A stretch of 64,000 nucleotides of DNA from an uncultured Apibacter sp. (GCA_945280365.1 CALYQD010000012.1:1-64000); one strand, 5' to 3'. Positions 35,957 to 46,715 are shown, counted from the first letter of the stretch. Notes: generated from the sequence alone by a model not told the origin. A program made the numbers and translations.

Positions 35957-36388
35957 ATGAAAAGATTATCCCTATTAGTACTTTTCGAGTTAGTACTTTC
36001 CATATCTATCGGATTATTACTTTCTAAAATGTCTTGGATAGGACGTATGGGAATCAATTTGTTTCGCGGAGAATATAAGATTTTAAAAGTATGGTGGAAA
36101 ACAGCTTTGATAATTTTTGCTTTACAATTATTTTTTATTTTATTGCAATATATGGTTAAACGTTTATGTCACTTATCCGTATCCAGACTTATCTTTTTTT
36201 TATTTTTACTTCTAAGTTGTTTAGGTTTAGCCTACACCTATCATGATTTTTCAACTGTTTACGAACATAAAATTATGAAAGAACGTTTTCATCTAGGAGG
36301 GTATCTTTTTTGGATTGGTTTCATAGCTTCCCATTTATATTTCTTGGTTACTCCCTTTCAAAAAAACGTTCAAATAAGTGAAAATTAA
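35957..36388 (+). CDS. Four-helix membrane protein of unknown function
   Basis: 143 aa with four predicted transmembrane segments at about 5-24, 48-68, 78-96 and 115-132. The loops are short and basic (KRLCHLSVSR, HKIMKERFHLGG). No family recognised. Stand-alone, between two long intergenic regions. Hydrophobicity and length make it a likely real gene. Confidence 0.65.
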   Translation: MKRLSLLVLFELVLSISIGLLLSKMSWIGRMGINLFRGEYKILKVWWKTALIIFALQLFFILLQYMVKRLCHLSVSRLIFFLFLLLSCLGLAYTYHDFSTVYEHKIMKERFHLGGYLFWIGFIASHLYFLVTPFQKNVQISEN

Positions 36389-36772
36389 TATCTTTAAAAT
36401 TAGCCTGATTTAATTTAAAATTATTTTATTTACCTTTCTTTTCTGGCATATAATCAAAGACTCTGTAAGTTCTGCTATACAAAAATTTATATTTTTATTT
36501 GGTTGAATATTATAACTAATCTACGTTAACTCCATCAATGAATACTATTATCTATTATTTTATTAATTATAATGGTTAACAGACTTAATTTAACTATATA
36601 ATTTTTGACTTAATTTTTTAATTTCCCAATAAATTAATTCTTCAGCTTGTAAAATAAATATAATAAAAATTATGAGTATTTTTTTCAAAAAAAATTTTAC
36701 CTATATAACTATTGTTCGAAAGCTTAAGTTAGAATAAAATCTGTAACTTTGTTTTTTTTTAAAAAATAGTTC
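36389..36772 (+). promoter_or_regulatory. Intergenic region with likely E1 dehydrogenase promoter
   Basis: 384 nt without an ORF. TAACTTTG at 36744-36751 matches TAnnTTTG, 21 nt before the GTG start of the next gene, which would give a very short leader. The upstream TTG element is not at ideal spacing. Confidence 0.4.
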
Positions 36773-39235
36773 GTGATTAAAGAAATAAATTCAACTGTAT
36801 CAGAAGCTAGTTTAAGCTTTCAAGAATTTAAAAAAGAAGTGCTTAACGATTATCGATTGTGCTTAATCAGTCGATATAGCAGTTTGTTAGCAAGAAAGGA
36901 AGTTCTTTCTGGAAAGGCTAAATTTGCAATATTAGGAGACGGTAAAGAGCTTCCACAAATTGCGATGGCAAAAGTTTTCAAAAATGGAGATTTTCGTTCC
37001 GGATATTATCGTGATCAAACAATAGCCTTTGCGGTGGGTGAAATTACGGTTGAAAATTATTTTGCTCAGCTTTATGCTGATACAGACGAAGAAAGAGAAC
37101 CGGAATCAGGTGGAAGGATGATGAATTGTCATTATGCTACCCATTTAGTAGATAATGAAGGCAATTGGAAAGTTCTTACGGAACAAAAAAATAATGCCGC
37201 AGACTTATCTCCTACTGCCGGACAAATACCTCGATTATTCGGATTGGCTTATGCTTCAAAAATTTATAGAAATTGTCCTGAACTCGAAGATAAAATTCAA
37301 TTTTCACATCATGGAAATGAAATTGCTTTCGGAACCATCGGAGATGCCAGCACTTCCGAAGGACATTTTTGGGAAGCCTTGAATGCTGCTTGCGCCTTAC
37401 AAATTCCTATGGTTCTCTCCATTTGGGATGATGGCTATGGAATTTCTGTAGAATCTTCTAAGCAAAGGGCAAAAGATGATTTTTCTGAACTTTTACAAGG
37501 CTTTAAACGTACCCATGATGAAAATTCCAGAGGTTGTGAAATCATCACAGCCCACGGATGGGATTATCCGGAATTGATTGAAGCTTATGCACAAGCTGAA
37601 AAATTCGCAAGAGAAAAACATATACCTGTTATTATCCATGTCTGTGAGCTCACTCAGCCTCAAGGTCACTCAAGCTCTGGTTCTCATGAAAGATATAAAT
37701 CTGCTGAAAGGCTAGAATGGGAAAAGGAATATGACTGTATTAAAAAATTCAGGGAATGGATTATTGATTATGAAACTTACGATCAGATCAATAATCAGAA
37801 AATAAAGGTTGCCACTGAGGAAGAATTAACACATTTAGAAGATGAAGTTAAGCAAATGGTTAAGGAACATCAAAAAAACGAATGGAATAAGTTCCGTTCT
37901 GACATAGATGTCCTTAAAAACAATGCCTTATCTTTAATAACAGATTTAGCTGAAAATAGCGTAAAAAAAGCATTTATAAATTTAGAAAAGGAAAATTTCC
38001 TACAAATTCCTCTTCCTTACAAAAAAGACATCTTCCATTTTATACGTAAAGTTTTCCGCATAGTGCGCGAAGAAGATTTGCAAGCTAAAACTAATTTACA
38101 AAATTGGTATACGATCGTTTTTAATAAAGAAAGCGAAAATTATAATTCTAAATTATATACAGACACACAATTTTCTGCAGTGCATGTCCCATATGTTCCC
38201 CCTATATTCAATGAAAATCCGGATCTGGTGGATGGCAGGATTGTTATAAGAGATAATTTTGATAAACTTTTTGAAAAATATCCGGAAATTATTGCTTTTG
38301 GCGAAGACCTTGGCAAAATTGGTGATGTCAACCAAGGATTTGAGGGGTTACAAGAAAAATATGGCTCTACAAAAATATCAGATACCGGAATTCGTGAAAG
38401 CACCATAATAGGTCAAGGAATGGGAATGGCCATGAGAGGCTTACGGCCGATTGCTGAAATACAATATTTGGACTATGTGCTTTATGGAATACAAACTATG
38501 AGCGATGACTTGGCTTCTTTGAGTTACCGAACCAAAGGAAAGCAAAAGGCACCTTTGATTATCCGTACACGAGGCCACAGATTGGAAGGCATATGGCATT
38601 CTGGATCTCCTATGGGAGGAATTATTAATTACTTGAGAGGGATATATATATTGGTACCAAGAAATTTTGTACAAGCGGCTGGATTTTACAACACTATGAT
38701 ACAGTCGGAAGAACCGTGCTTACTTATTGAATGTTTAAACGGTTATCGATTAAAAGAACCTCTACCTTCCAATCTAGGAGAGTTTACCACTCCGGTAGGA
38801 AAAATTGATATTACGCGAGAAGGTAAAGATATAACTGTAGTAACTTATGGGGCTACATGGAAAATTGTTACAGAAGCTGCTAAAGAATTAGAAGCTTTAG
38901 GTATTGATATTGAAATCATTGATATTCAATCATTAATTCCATTTGATTTAAGTCATGAAATAGTTGAAAGCCTGAAAAAAACAAACCGTTTGGTAATAGC
39001 TGATGAAGATGTATCAGGGGGAGCCAGCTCTTATATCTTGCAAAAAATACTTGAAGAGCAGAATGGATTTCAATATTTAGATTCAGCTCCGAAAACTATT
39101 ACGGCTAAGGATCATAGGCCGGCTTATGGATCAGACGGAGATTATTTTTCAAAGCCTTCAGTAGATGATGTGATAGAAAAAATATACGAAATTATGCATG
39201 AAGTAAATCCAATTGAATATCCGAAAATAAGGTAG
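36773..39235 (+). CDS. 2-oxoacid dehydrogenase E1 component, fused alpha and beta
   Basis: An 820-aa thiamine-diphosphate enzyme that decarboxylates branched-chain or related 2-oxo acids and passes the acyl group to an E2 lipoyl protein. Residues 1-450 are the alpha part, with the TPP motif GTIGDASTSEGHFWEALNAA followed by WDDGYGISV. Residues 470-820 are the beta part (FGEDLGKIGDVNQGFEGLQE, SDTGIRESTIIGQGMGMAMR, LVIADEDVSGGASSYI). The fused form is typical of Bacteroidota. It starts with GTG; an in-frame stop lies just upstream and the next Met is far inside. E2 and E3 are not in the window. recF follows after 8 nt. Confidence 0.92.
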   Translation: MIKEINSTVSEASLSFQEFKKEVLNDYRLCLISRYSSLLARKEVLSGKAKFAILGDGKELPQIAMAKVFKNGDFRSGYYRDQTIAFAVGEITVENYFAQLYADTDEEREPESGGRMMNCHYATHLVDNEGNWKVLTEQKNNAADLSPTAGQIPRLFGLAYASKIYRNCPELEDKIQFSHHGNEIAFGTIGDASTSEGHFWEALNAACALQIPMVLSIWDDGYGISVESSKQRAKDDFSELLQGFKRTHDENSRGCEIITAHGWDYPELIEAYAQAEKFAREKHIPVIIHVCELTQPQGHSSSGSHERYKSAERLEWEKEYDCIKKFREWIIDYETYDQINNQKIKVATEEELTHLEDEVKQMVKEHQKNEWNKFRSDIDVLKNNALSLITDLAENSVKKAFINLEKENFLQIPLPYKKDIFHFIRKVFRIVREEDLQAKTNLQNWYTIVFNKESENYNSKLYTDTQFSAVHVPYVPPIFNENPDLVDGRIVIRDNFDKLFEKYPEIIAFGEDLGKIGDVNQGFEGLQEKYGSTKISDTGIRESTIIGQGMGMAMRGLRPIAEIQYLDYVLYGIQTMSDDLASLSYRTKGKQKAPLIIRTRGHRLEGIWHSGSPMGGIINYLRGIYILVPRNFVQAAGFYNTMIQSEEPCLLIECLNGYRLKEPLPSNLGEFTTPVGKIDITREGKDITVVTYGATWKIVTEAAKELEALGIDIEIIDIQSLIPFDLSHEIVESLKKTNRLVIADEDVSGGASSYILQKILEEQNGFQYLDSAPKTITAKDHRPAYGSDGDYFSKPSVDDVIEKIYEIMHEVNPIEYPKIR

Positions 39236-39243
39236 ACTTATAC

Positions 39244-40323
39244 ATGTATCTAAAAAATCTTAGATTATTCAATTTCAAAAATTTTTCAGAAAAAAATTTT
39301 ACTTTTTCTGAGAAAATCAATTGTTTTGTAGGAAATAACGGTGTTGGAAAAACCAATATTTTGGATGCCATTCATTATCTTTCTTTAACTAAGAGTTATT
39401 TAAATTATTCAGATCAAAACAATATTCGTTTTCATGAAGATTTTTTTTCTCTTGAAGGAAACTTTACGGATGAAAATAATGAAGATAATATCAAGATACA
39501 AGTTCAATCAGGACATAAAAAAATAATCAAACGAAATTCAAAAACATACGATAAACTTTCCGATCATATAGGGAAATATCCTTGTGTGATGATTTCCCCT
39601 TATGATCGTAACTTAATTAGTGAGGGAAGTGAATATAGAAGAAAGTTTATGGATGGAATGATCAGCCAAATCAATCCCGATTATCTCCATCTAATTCTTA
39701 GATATCAAAAAGCTCTTGCACAAAGAAATGCATTATTAAAATTATTTCTGGCCAATATGTATTTCGATGCTATAAGCTTAGAGATTTATGATGCCGAACT
39801 TATTGAAAACGGAACTAAAATACATCGAATACGCAACGAATTCATAAGTTCATATGTTCCTAAATTTCGCAAGTTTTATGCTTCCCTTTCGCAAGGAGAG
39901 GAAGAGGTAAGCATTCAATATATATCAAATTTGGAAGAAAAAGATATGAGTAGTCTTTTAAAAGAGAATTTGAACAAAGACCGGGCAGCTGCTTATACAA
40001 CAGGAGGAATTCATAAAGATGATTTGATTTTTAAGCTGTTTCAATATCCCATTAAAAAATTCGGTTCTCAAGGTCAGCAGAAGTCATTTTTAGTAGCCTT
40101 AAAATTAGCTCAACTTCAAACTATTAAAGAATATTCGTTAAAAAGTCCTGTCCTTTTGATGGATGATATTTTTGATAAACTTGATGATCACAGAGTGGCG
40201 CAATTGGTGAAATTAGCTCATGAAGAAGAATTCGGTCAAATATTTCTTTCAGACACTCATAAAGAGAGAACAGAAAAAATAGTACAGCAAATCAGTTCCG
40301 ATTATCGAATTTTCGAACTTTAA
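39244..40323 (+). CDS. recF: DNA replication and repair protein RecF
   Basis: An SMC-like ATPase that loads RecA at gapped DNA with RecO and RecR. 359 aa, usual length. The Walker A motif is GNNGVGKTN at about residue 30, the signature region is GSQGQQKSFLVALKLAQ, and the Walker B is LLMDDIFDKLD. It lies 8 nt after the E1 dehydrogenase gene and upstream of a DciA-like gene, a replication-linked pairing seen in many bacteria. Confidence 0.95.
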   Translation: MYLKNLRLFNFKNFSEKNFTFSEKINCFVGNNGVGKTNILDAIHYLSLTKSYLNYSDQNNIRFHEDFFSLEGNFTDENNEDNIKIQVQSGHKKIIKRNSKTYDKLSDHIGKYPCVMISPYDRNLISEGSEYRRKFMDGMISQINPDYLHLILRYQKALAQRNALLKLFLANMYFDAISLEIYDAELIENGTKIHRIRNEFISSYVPKFRKFYASLSQGEEEVSIQYISNLEEKDMSSLLKENLNKDRAAAYTTGGIHKDDLIFKLFQYPIKKFGSQGQQKSFLVALKLAQLQTIKEYSLKSPVLLMDDIFDKLDDHRVAQLVKLAHEEEFGQIFLSDTHKERTEKIVQQISSDYRIFEL

Positions 40324-40498
40324 TCTTTCTGCAAATAGTTAATTATTTGAAATAAAACTTGGATTGATTAAAAAATATTGTTAAATTTAAAGAAATACAT
40401 ACCTTTTACTGTTGTTTAAAGTGACCATATATTTTATCAAATTAAAAATTGAATAAAGCGTAAAAGTTTATTTATTTAAAATTGAAAATTTAACATTA

Positions 40499-40792
40499 AT
40501 GAGTTTAAGAAGAAAAGAACAAACATGCAATTCAGCCATTAAAAATTTGGTTAAGGCATTAGGTATGGAAGAAAAACTGCTTATTCTTGAAATGGAAGAA
40601 AAATGGAGAAATTTAATGGGGTCTATAATAGCCAATCATACCCAACGAATATTTATTGATGACCAAACTTTATATATTCAGCTGAATTCTTCAGCCTTAC
40701 GACATGAGTTAAATTACAATCAAAATAAAATTTATTCTGAAATTACTAAAGATATTACGCAATCTTATTTTACTAAAATTAAATTTATATGA
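40499..40792 (+). CDS. DciA-like protein (DUF721)
   Basis: A short 97-aa protein of the DUF721/DciA type, which loads the replicative helicase DnaB where DnaC is absent. Visible marks are the helical start with ALGMEEKLLILEMEEKWRNL, then the KH-like strand part (LYIQLNSSALRHELNYNQ). Its place just downstream of recF matches many genomes. The 175-nt gap from recF suggests its own promoter. Confidence 0.85.
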   Translation: MSLRRKEQTCNSAIKNLVKALGMEEKLLILEMEEKWRNLMGSIIANHTQRIFIDDQTLYIQLNSSALRHELNYNQNKIYSEITKDITQSYFTKIKFI

Positions 40793-41162
40793 ATTAAACT
40801 TTTAGTTTATTGAATATATATTTTAAATTACTATTAGTTTTATAAATCTTAATTCTACTTAAAAAAAATTAAAAATGAGTGTATAAGACGTTTTTATTTC
40901 TAAGTATATTTAGAAAACCCATCTTATAATTTTTACTCTTATATATTCTAAGATCCTATAATTAGGAAAATCAATTTTTAAGTATTAATACTTTATTAAC
41001 TTTGTTTATTAAGATAATTAATTAAATTAGCTGATATTTTTTATACTCGTATATTTATATTCTTAAAAAATCAGAATGGAAAAAATGCGTTTTTAGAATA
41101 AAAAATTAAAATTATTTCCTACACATTTTTCTTTATATATAATTAATTTTAAATAAATTTTA
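40793..41162. other. Intergenic region upstream of the M1 peptidase
   Basis: 370 nt, very AT-rich, no ORF, repeat or RNA seen. It probably holds the peptidase promoter. Confidence 0.5.
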
Positions 41163-43637
41163 ATGAAAAAAAGTATACTTTTATTGGTTTCTATTTTAGC
41201 CATTAATTTTACGAAAGCTCAGGATTATTCAGATTATCATCCTTCTTCAACCATGGTTAATGATTTAGTGCACACCAAATTAAAAGTAGGGTTTGATATC
41301 CCTAATGAAAAACTCTTCGGTGAAGCCTGGATAACTTTAAAGCCTCACTTTTATCCAACCGATTCATTAACTTTAGATGCAAAAGGAATGGAAATTTCCG
41401 CCGTTTCTCTTACGGGTAATAAATCCTTAAAGTATTCTTACAGCGGCACTAAATTAAAAATAGCTCTGGACAAGACCTATAAAAGAAATGAAACGTATAC
41501 AGTTTATATTAAATATGTTGCAATTCCGGGATCCATTAATCAAAAAGGCAGTCAAGCCATTCATGATGCCAAGGGACTTTATTTTATAAATCCTAGAGGT
41601 GAAAATAAAGAAAAACCTACACAAATTTGGACTCAAGGAGAAACCGAATCAAACAGCTGTTGGTTTCCTACTATAGATAAGCCCAATCAAAAAACTTCAG
41701 AAGAAATATATATAACTGTTCCGGATAAATATGTGACTCTATCCAACGGGGTTTTAAAAACTCAAACCAAAAATTCCGATGGTACTCGCACAGATTACTG
41801 GAAATTTGATAAAAAACATGCTCCTTATTTATTTTTTATGGGGATAGGAGAATTTTCCATAGTAAAAGACAAATGGAAAAATATTCCTGTAGATTATTAT
41901 GTAGACAAAGAATATGAGCCTTATGCCAAACAAATTTTCGGAGACACTCCTTCAATGATCGAATATTTTTCAACTATTTTACAATACCCTTATCCTTGGG
42001 AAAAATACAGTCAAATGGTGGGAAGAGATTATATAAGTGGGGCAATGGAAAATACTACCTGCACGCTACATGATGAAAGTGCATTACAAAAACCCGGTCA
42101 ACTTATTGATAAAAATACTTGGGAACCAGTAATAGCCCATGAATTATTCCATCATTGGTTTGGAGATCTCGCGACTACAGAAAGCTGGTCCAATCTTCCT
42201 GTTAACGAATCTTTTGCCAATTATTCCGAATATTTATGGCTGGAACATAAATATGGTAAAGACTATGCAGAAGAACATAGAGATGAGGAACGTAAAGGAT
42301 ATATGTATGGTAGAGAAGATTTTGAAAAAGATCTCATACGATTCCAGTATAAAGACAAAGAGGATATGTTAGATGCTGTAAGCTATAATAAGGGAGGATT
42401 GATACTTCACATGTTGCGAAACTATTTAGGAGATGACGCATTTTTTTCCGGTATGAGCGTATATCTAAAAAATAATGAATATAAAGCAACTGAAGCACAT
42501 CAGCTTCGTCTCGCTTGGGAAGAAGTGAGCGGTAAAGACCTTAACTGGTTTTTTAATCAATGGTTTTTTGGAAACGGGCATCCTAAATTAAAAGTAGCCT
42601 ATAATTATAATGAGTTACAAAAAACAGTTTCAGTAACTCTTACTCAAATTCAAAATCTTAAATTTCAATTCCCTTTGGATATTGATATATATGAAAACGG
42701 AAAAGCAACCCGCCATCATGTTTGGGCTAAAGCTACTGACAAGAATACATTTGAACTTCCTTATAAAACCAAGCCTCAATTAGTTAATGTAAACCCCGAT
42801 CGAGTATTGCTTTGTGAATTAACTGATGATAAAACTATTGAGCAATATATAAGTCAATATAATTATGCTATTGAATACAGTTCGAGAAAAGAGGCTCTTA
42901 GCAAATTAGCTGATGCTCAAACTTCCCATACGGGAGCATTGGAAACTTTATTGAAAGCTGCTTCTTTTGATAAATTTGAAGGATTACGATCTTTTGCTAT
43001 TTCAAAATTAGATGAAACCAATCCTAACGTAAAACAAAAATCGGCTTCTGTCTTAGAAAAGATTGCTACTTCGGATTCTAAAACTTTAGTTCAGGCAAAT
43101 GCCATTAAACAATTAGGAAAAATAGATGCTACAAAATATAAGAATTTATTTATAAAATCTTTCAATAGTCCTTCCTATGGTGTTAAAGCTGCCTGTATAC
43201 TAGCTATTTTAAAGGTAGATAAGAATGCTGCCTCAGAATTAGTAAGTAAAATTGATGATAAAAACCCAGGTAAAGATTTGTCAACAGCCATTGCTAAAAC
43301 TGCAATTTATACTAAAGATAATTCTAAACTTGGAATTATTTCAAAGAGCTTTTTAGAATTATTAATTTCATCTGAATCTCAGGAAGAAGCAGATACTTAT
43401 ATTGAAAGTTTAAAAACTATCATGCAAGGCAACTATCCTACTGAAACACAAAATATTGTTGATGCTTTTGTAAAAGTTTACCCTCAAGCTAAAAATTATG
43501 AATTTGGTAAATTTATGCTTCAAATTATACAAGTGTCATTACAAATGAAGCAGCAGGCTTCCATTACTTCATTTCCTAATCAAAGTCTTAAAGATCAGGT
43601 AAAATACATTTCCGATGGGCTAGATAAAATGAAATAA
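41163..43637 (+). CDS. Secreted M1-family aminopeptidase
   Basis: An 824-aa zinc aminopeptidase with a signal peptide (MKKSILLLVSILAINFTKAQ). It has the N-terminal beta saddle, the exopeptidase motif GAMENTTC, and the zinc site HELFHHWFGD with the third ligand Glu in NESFANYSEYLW, 18 residues later. A HEAT-like helical C-terminal domain (about 560-820) completes the fold. It should digest peptides in the periplasm or outside the cell. A terminator follows. Confidence 0.94.
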   Translation: MKKSILLLVSILAINFTKAQDYSDYHPSSTMVNDLVHTKLKVGFDIPNEKLFGEAWITLKPHFYPTDSLTLDAKGMEISAVSLTGNKSLKYSYSGTKLKIALDKTYKRNETYTVYIKYVAIPGSINQKGSQAIHDAKGLYFINPRGENKEKPTQIWTQGETESNSCWFPTIDKPNQKTSEEIYITVPDKYVTLSNGVLKTQTKNSDGTRTDYWKFDKKHAPYLFFMGIGEFSIVKDKWKNIPVDYYVDKEYEPYAKQIFGDTPSMIEYFSTILQYPYPWEKYSQMVGRDYISGAMENTTCTLHDESALQKPGQLIDKNTWEPVIAHELFHHWFGDLATTESWSNLPVNESFANYSEYLWLEHKYGKDYAEEHRDEERKGYMYGREDFEKDLIRFQYKDKEDMLDAVSYNKGGLILHMLRNYLGDDAFFSGMSVYLKNNEYKATEAHQLRLAWEEVSGKDLNWFFNQWFFGNGHPKLKVAYNYNELQKTVSVTLTQIQNLKFQFPLDIDIYENGKATRHHVWAKATDKNTFELPYKTKPQLVNVNPDRVLLCELTDDKTIEQYISQYNYAIEYSSRKEALSKLADAQTSHTGALETLLKAASFDKFEGLRSFAISKLDETNPNVKQKSASVLEKIATSDSKTLVQANAIKQLGKIDATKYKNLFIKSFNSPSYGVKAACILAILKVDKNAASELVSKIDDKNPGKDLSTAIAKTAIYTKDNSKLGIISKSFLELLISSESQEEADTYIESLKTIMQGNYPTETQNIVDAFVKVYPQAKNYEFGKFMLQIIQVSLQMKQQASITSFPNQSLKDQVKYISDGLDKMK

Positions 43638-43656
43638 GTAATTTATAAAATTTAAT

Positions 43657-43692
43657 AAAAAAAGAGCAAAAATTATACTTTGCTCTTTTTTT
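43657..43692 (+). terminator. Terminator of the M1 peptidase
   Basis: AAAAAAAGAGCAAA, an 8-nt loop, then TTTGCTCTTTTTTT: a strong hairpin 20 nt after the stop. It runs up to the folA start region. Confidence 0.8.
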
Positions 43693-43726
43693 TATATATT
43701 TAAATCTATTTTTAATTTCAATTAAC

Positions 43727-44218
43727 ATGACCATTATTGCAGCCATAGATGAAAATAATGCAATTGGAAAAGACAATCAATTACTTTGGCATTTATCAAA
43801 AGATTTAAAAAGATTTAAAAGTCTAACCCAAAATCATACTATAATTATGGGAAGAAAAACTTTCGAATCTCTAGGACGTCCTCTTCCTAATCGTATAAAT
43901 GTAGTGATCTCATCGAATCCCGAATATGAGGTACCGGAAAACGTAATTCTGCTTTCTTCTTTATCAGAAGCAATGGAAACTGCTCATATAAATGATGTAA
44001 ATCCCTACATTATAGGGGGAGGAACTATTTATGAACAAGCATTGGATTATGTTGATATATTGGAACTTACTTTAGTTCATACGCAAGTAAAGGATGCAGA
44101 TACGTATTTTCCTAAAATCGACTTTTCAAAATGGAATAAAATTTTTGAAGAATTTCATGGTAAGGATGATAATCAACCCTATGATTTTAGCTTTTTAACA
44201 TATCAAAGGAAAAAATAA
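43727..44218 (+). CDS. folA: Dihydrofolate reductase
   Basis: It reduces dihydrofolate to tetrahydrofolate with NADPH. 163 aa, normal length. Marks are AAIDENNAIGKDNQLLWHLS with the Met20-type loop, the substrate-binding acidic residue in LSKDLKRFK, the NADPH motif IIMGRKTFESLGRPLPNR and IIGGGTIYEQAL. It converges with the lipoprotein gene on the minus strand. Confidence 0.95.
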   Translation: MTIIAAIDENNAIGKDNQLLWHLSKDLKRFKSLTQNHTIIMGRKTFESLGRPLPNRINVVISSNPEYEVPENVILLSSLSEAMETAHINDVNPYIIGGGTIYEQALDYVDILELTLVHTQVKDADTYFPKIDFSKWNKIFEEFHGKDDNQPYDFSFLTYQRKK

Positions 44219-44219
44219 A

Positions 44220-44828
44220 TCATTTACTTTTCGTTACCGTCCAACCTTTATTTTTTTTATAACTTAAATTAAATGTTTTAGTTATAAAATTGGTATTAGG
44301 GTTTTTGTCGTAACCTAGTATTGAAAAATCTGTATTTACTTTTTTAAGAGTTATCACCGCTTTAGCTGAATGTTTACCAGTTAACTCAAATCTGGTCTGC
44401 TCCTTGTCTCCTAGTTTATATTCTAAGGATTTCAACGTTACGGTTTCTTTTTTTTGTTTAATGACATATGGACGAGCTTTATCTGTCAATTTAGCTTCAT
44501 AGGTTAATACACTGTCTTTACTTAAAAATTTCTTTTTTTGTTTTACTAAATTTAAAATTAGATACCCTTTTTCTTCTAATTCTTTATATGCTTTAATATT
44601 TTTTTTATCTTTTTTAACGCTAAACTTAACTTCACCGATGGTTATATCTGCTGTTTCATATATTGGATTGGATTTGAGATATTCTTCTATCGAATTAAGA
44701 GCGACATCGTCTGACAAAGTAGCTTTATCTCCACACGCCACAATATTTAAGACTAGAATCACAAAAAAAGAAATATTCCATAAAATATTATCAAAAATTA
44801 TATTCTTTCGAGTCATAACGGTTCTCAT
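44220..44828 (-). CDS. Lipoprotein of unknown function
   Basis: 202 aa with a long N-terminus before the hydrophobic signal and lipobox (FFVILVLNIVACG); a start at the second Met (44816) is equally possible. The mature part is basic and beta-rich (KAYKELEEKGYLILNL, VTLKSLEYKLGDKEQTRFEL). No family recognised. It lies next to the dispanin-like gene on the same strand with a gap of 60 nt. Confidence 0.7.
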   Translation of the reverse strand: MRTVMTRKNIIFDNILWNISFFVILVLNIVACGDKATLSDDVALNSIEEYLKSNPIYETADITIGEVKFSVKKDKKNIKAYKELEEKGYLILNLVKQKKKFLSKDSVLTYEAKLTDKARPYVIKQKKETVTLKSLEYKLGDKEQTRFELTGKHSAKAVITLKKVNTDFSILGYDKNPNTNFITKTFNLSYKKNKGWTVTKSK

Positions 44829-44888
44829 AGTTATATTAAATTAAATAAAATAATAATCAAAAATCATGCACTATATAAAAATCACAAA

Positions 44889-45191
44889 TCAATTATGAGA
44901 TTTCTGTCCGAAAATATTATAGATTGCTCCTGATAAAATGCCCATCCAAAATATAATACCTGCTATTATAGTCCATATACAAAGTAAACGAGTAATAGCA
45001 GAAGAACGCTTTGATTTTGAATACATTTTTTGTTCCCAATATTGATTTACACGTAACGAATAAAACAAAGCAAAAATTCCTACGGGTGCAAAGCAAGCAA
45101 TCGAACAAATTATCGCAAATACTAAATAATTATTCGGAGCTTTATCTTTTGGAATTTCATCGTTTTCTTGATCTACAACTTCTTCGCTCAT
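44889..45191 (-). CDS. CD225/dispanin-like membrane protein
   Basis: About 100 aa with an acidic cytoplasmic start and two transmembrane segments, the first in PNNYLVFAIICSIACFAPVG. The loop LFYSLRVNQYWEQKMYSKSK with the small-residue pattern is typical of the CD225 family. I place the start at MSEEVVDQE; an ATG seven codons upstream is possible. Its bacterial role is unknown. Confidence 0.75.
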   Translation of the reverse strand: MSEEVVDQENDEIPKDKAPNNYLVFAIICSIACFAPVGIFALFYSLRVNQYWEQKMYSKSKRSSAITRLLCIWTIIAGIIFWMGILSGAIYNIFGQKSHN

Positions 45192-45259
45192 TGAATTTAT
45201 TTTTTTATACAATGATAATTTACATTTTAATTATAAAACAATAGTCTTTGTTTCCCACT

Positions 45260-46231
45260 CTATTTTTTATTTTCAATTTGTCTCATAACTTCTAATGCTA
45301 CTCGTAAAGCTTCTCTTCCTTGCATCAATGTTACTTTAATAGACTTATTATTTTCAATGGAATCTGCTAAAGAATCCAGCTCGTCTAATATGGAATTATT
45401 ATTTTCAATATCGGGATATTGGAAAATAATTTGTTTTTTCTCACCCTCAGCATTTTCAATTATCATATCAAATGGTTGCACTTGTTCCGGAACTTCTTTA
45501 ATTCTTATGATCTCCGCTTTTTTCTCCAGAAAATCTATGGAAACGTAAGCATCTTTTTGAAAAAATCTACTTTTTCTCATATTCTTCATTGAAATTCTAC
45601 TGGTAGTTACATTAGCTACGCACCCATTTTCAAATTCAATTCTAGCATTAGCAATATCGGGAGTATTGCTGACAACTGCTACCCCACTGGCATGTATTTC
45701 TTTTACTTTTGAATTTACCAACGATAACACAATATCTAAATCATGAATCATTAAATCTAGGACAACCGGAACATCGGTTCCTCTAGGATTAAATTCTGCT
45801 AAGCGATGGATTTCCAAAAACATTGGATTTTGAATGTAAGGTTTTGCCGCAGTAAAGGCCGGGTTAAATCTTTCAACATGTCCTACTTGACCCTGCACTT
45901 TATATTCTTGGGCTAAACGAATGATTTCATCAGCTTCTTCTAAAGATCTGGCAATAGGCTTTTCTATAAAAAAATGTTTACCAGCTTGTATGGCTTTTTT
46001 GGCATATTCAAAATGTGCAAAAGTAGGAGTTACTATATCTAATAAATCAATTTGATTTATTAGTTCTTCAAAGCTTTGAAAAAACTTATAACCGAATTCT
46101 TCTTCCAGTTTTTTTCCATTTTCTTCATCGCTATCATAAAAACCTATTAAATCATATTTTTCAGATTGTTGTAATAATTTCAAATGAATTTTGCCTAAAT
46201 GTCCGGCTCCAACCAAACCTGCTTTTAGCAT
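45260..46231 (-). CDS. Gfo/Idh/MocA-family oxidoreductase
   Basis: 323 aa. An N-terminal Rossmann fold (AGLVGAGHLGKIHLKLLQQ) is followed by IEKPIARSLEEAD, the EKP catalytic motif, and a C-terminal alpha/beta domain (LDLMIHDLDIVLSL). It uses NAD(P) to oxidise or reduce a sugar-type substrate; the substrate cannot be told. Stand-alone gene preceded by a long intergenic region. Confidence 0.9.
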   Translation of the reverse strand: MLKAGLVGAGHLGKIHLKLLQQSEKYDLIGFYDSDEENGKKLEEEFGYKFFQSFEELINQIDLLDIVTPTFAHFEYAKKAIQAGKHFFIEKPIARSLEEADEIIRLAQEYKVQGQVGHVERFNPAFTAAKPYIQNPMFLEIHRLAEFNPRGTDVPVVLDLMIHDLDIVLSLVNSKVKEIHASGVAVVSNTPDIANARIEFENGCVANVTTSRISMKNMRKSRFFQKDAYVSIDFLEKKAEIIRIKEVPEQVQPFDMIIENAEGEKKQIIFQYPDIENNNSILDELDSLADSIENNKSIKVTLMQGREALRVALEVMRQIENKK

Positions 46232-46715
46232 AATATTTTTATTATTTAATTAATTATTTTAAAGTTATAATTAAAATTTATACGAATTAATTACTCATTT
46301 ATATATAATCCAATAAATTTACAAATAAATAAAAAATAGAAAAAAACTTTAATATTCTCTTAAATCCCAAATTATTTGAATTTAAAATTTTAATTAAAAG
46401 GAATATTATATCTATGGACTTTCTATTTATGTTAGTAAGTTAAAATAGAATCCAAAACCTATTCTTTATCATATTTAGTAAACAAATGTACTATATTTTA
46501 ATGATAGATTAAAGGTATATATTACATCAAAAGAAATTTATGTGCTTTTATAATATGAAGGATATGGTAATAAAATGTACTGCCATACATGATATTATTT
46601 TTATGTACGACGTTGTAGATTTTAATAATTATAAGATAAAAGTAAATTTTTTTCAAAAATTACTTTGCAATAACAAATGTTATTTTTTAAGCTAATATTT
46701 TTTTAAAGTTAATAA
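46232..46715. other. Intergenic region with no recognisable feature
   Basis: 484 nt between two minus-strand genes. AT-rich with no ORF of note. GTAAGTTAAAATAGA near 46436 also occurs near 63353, probably by chance. Confidence 0.5.
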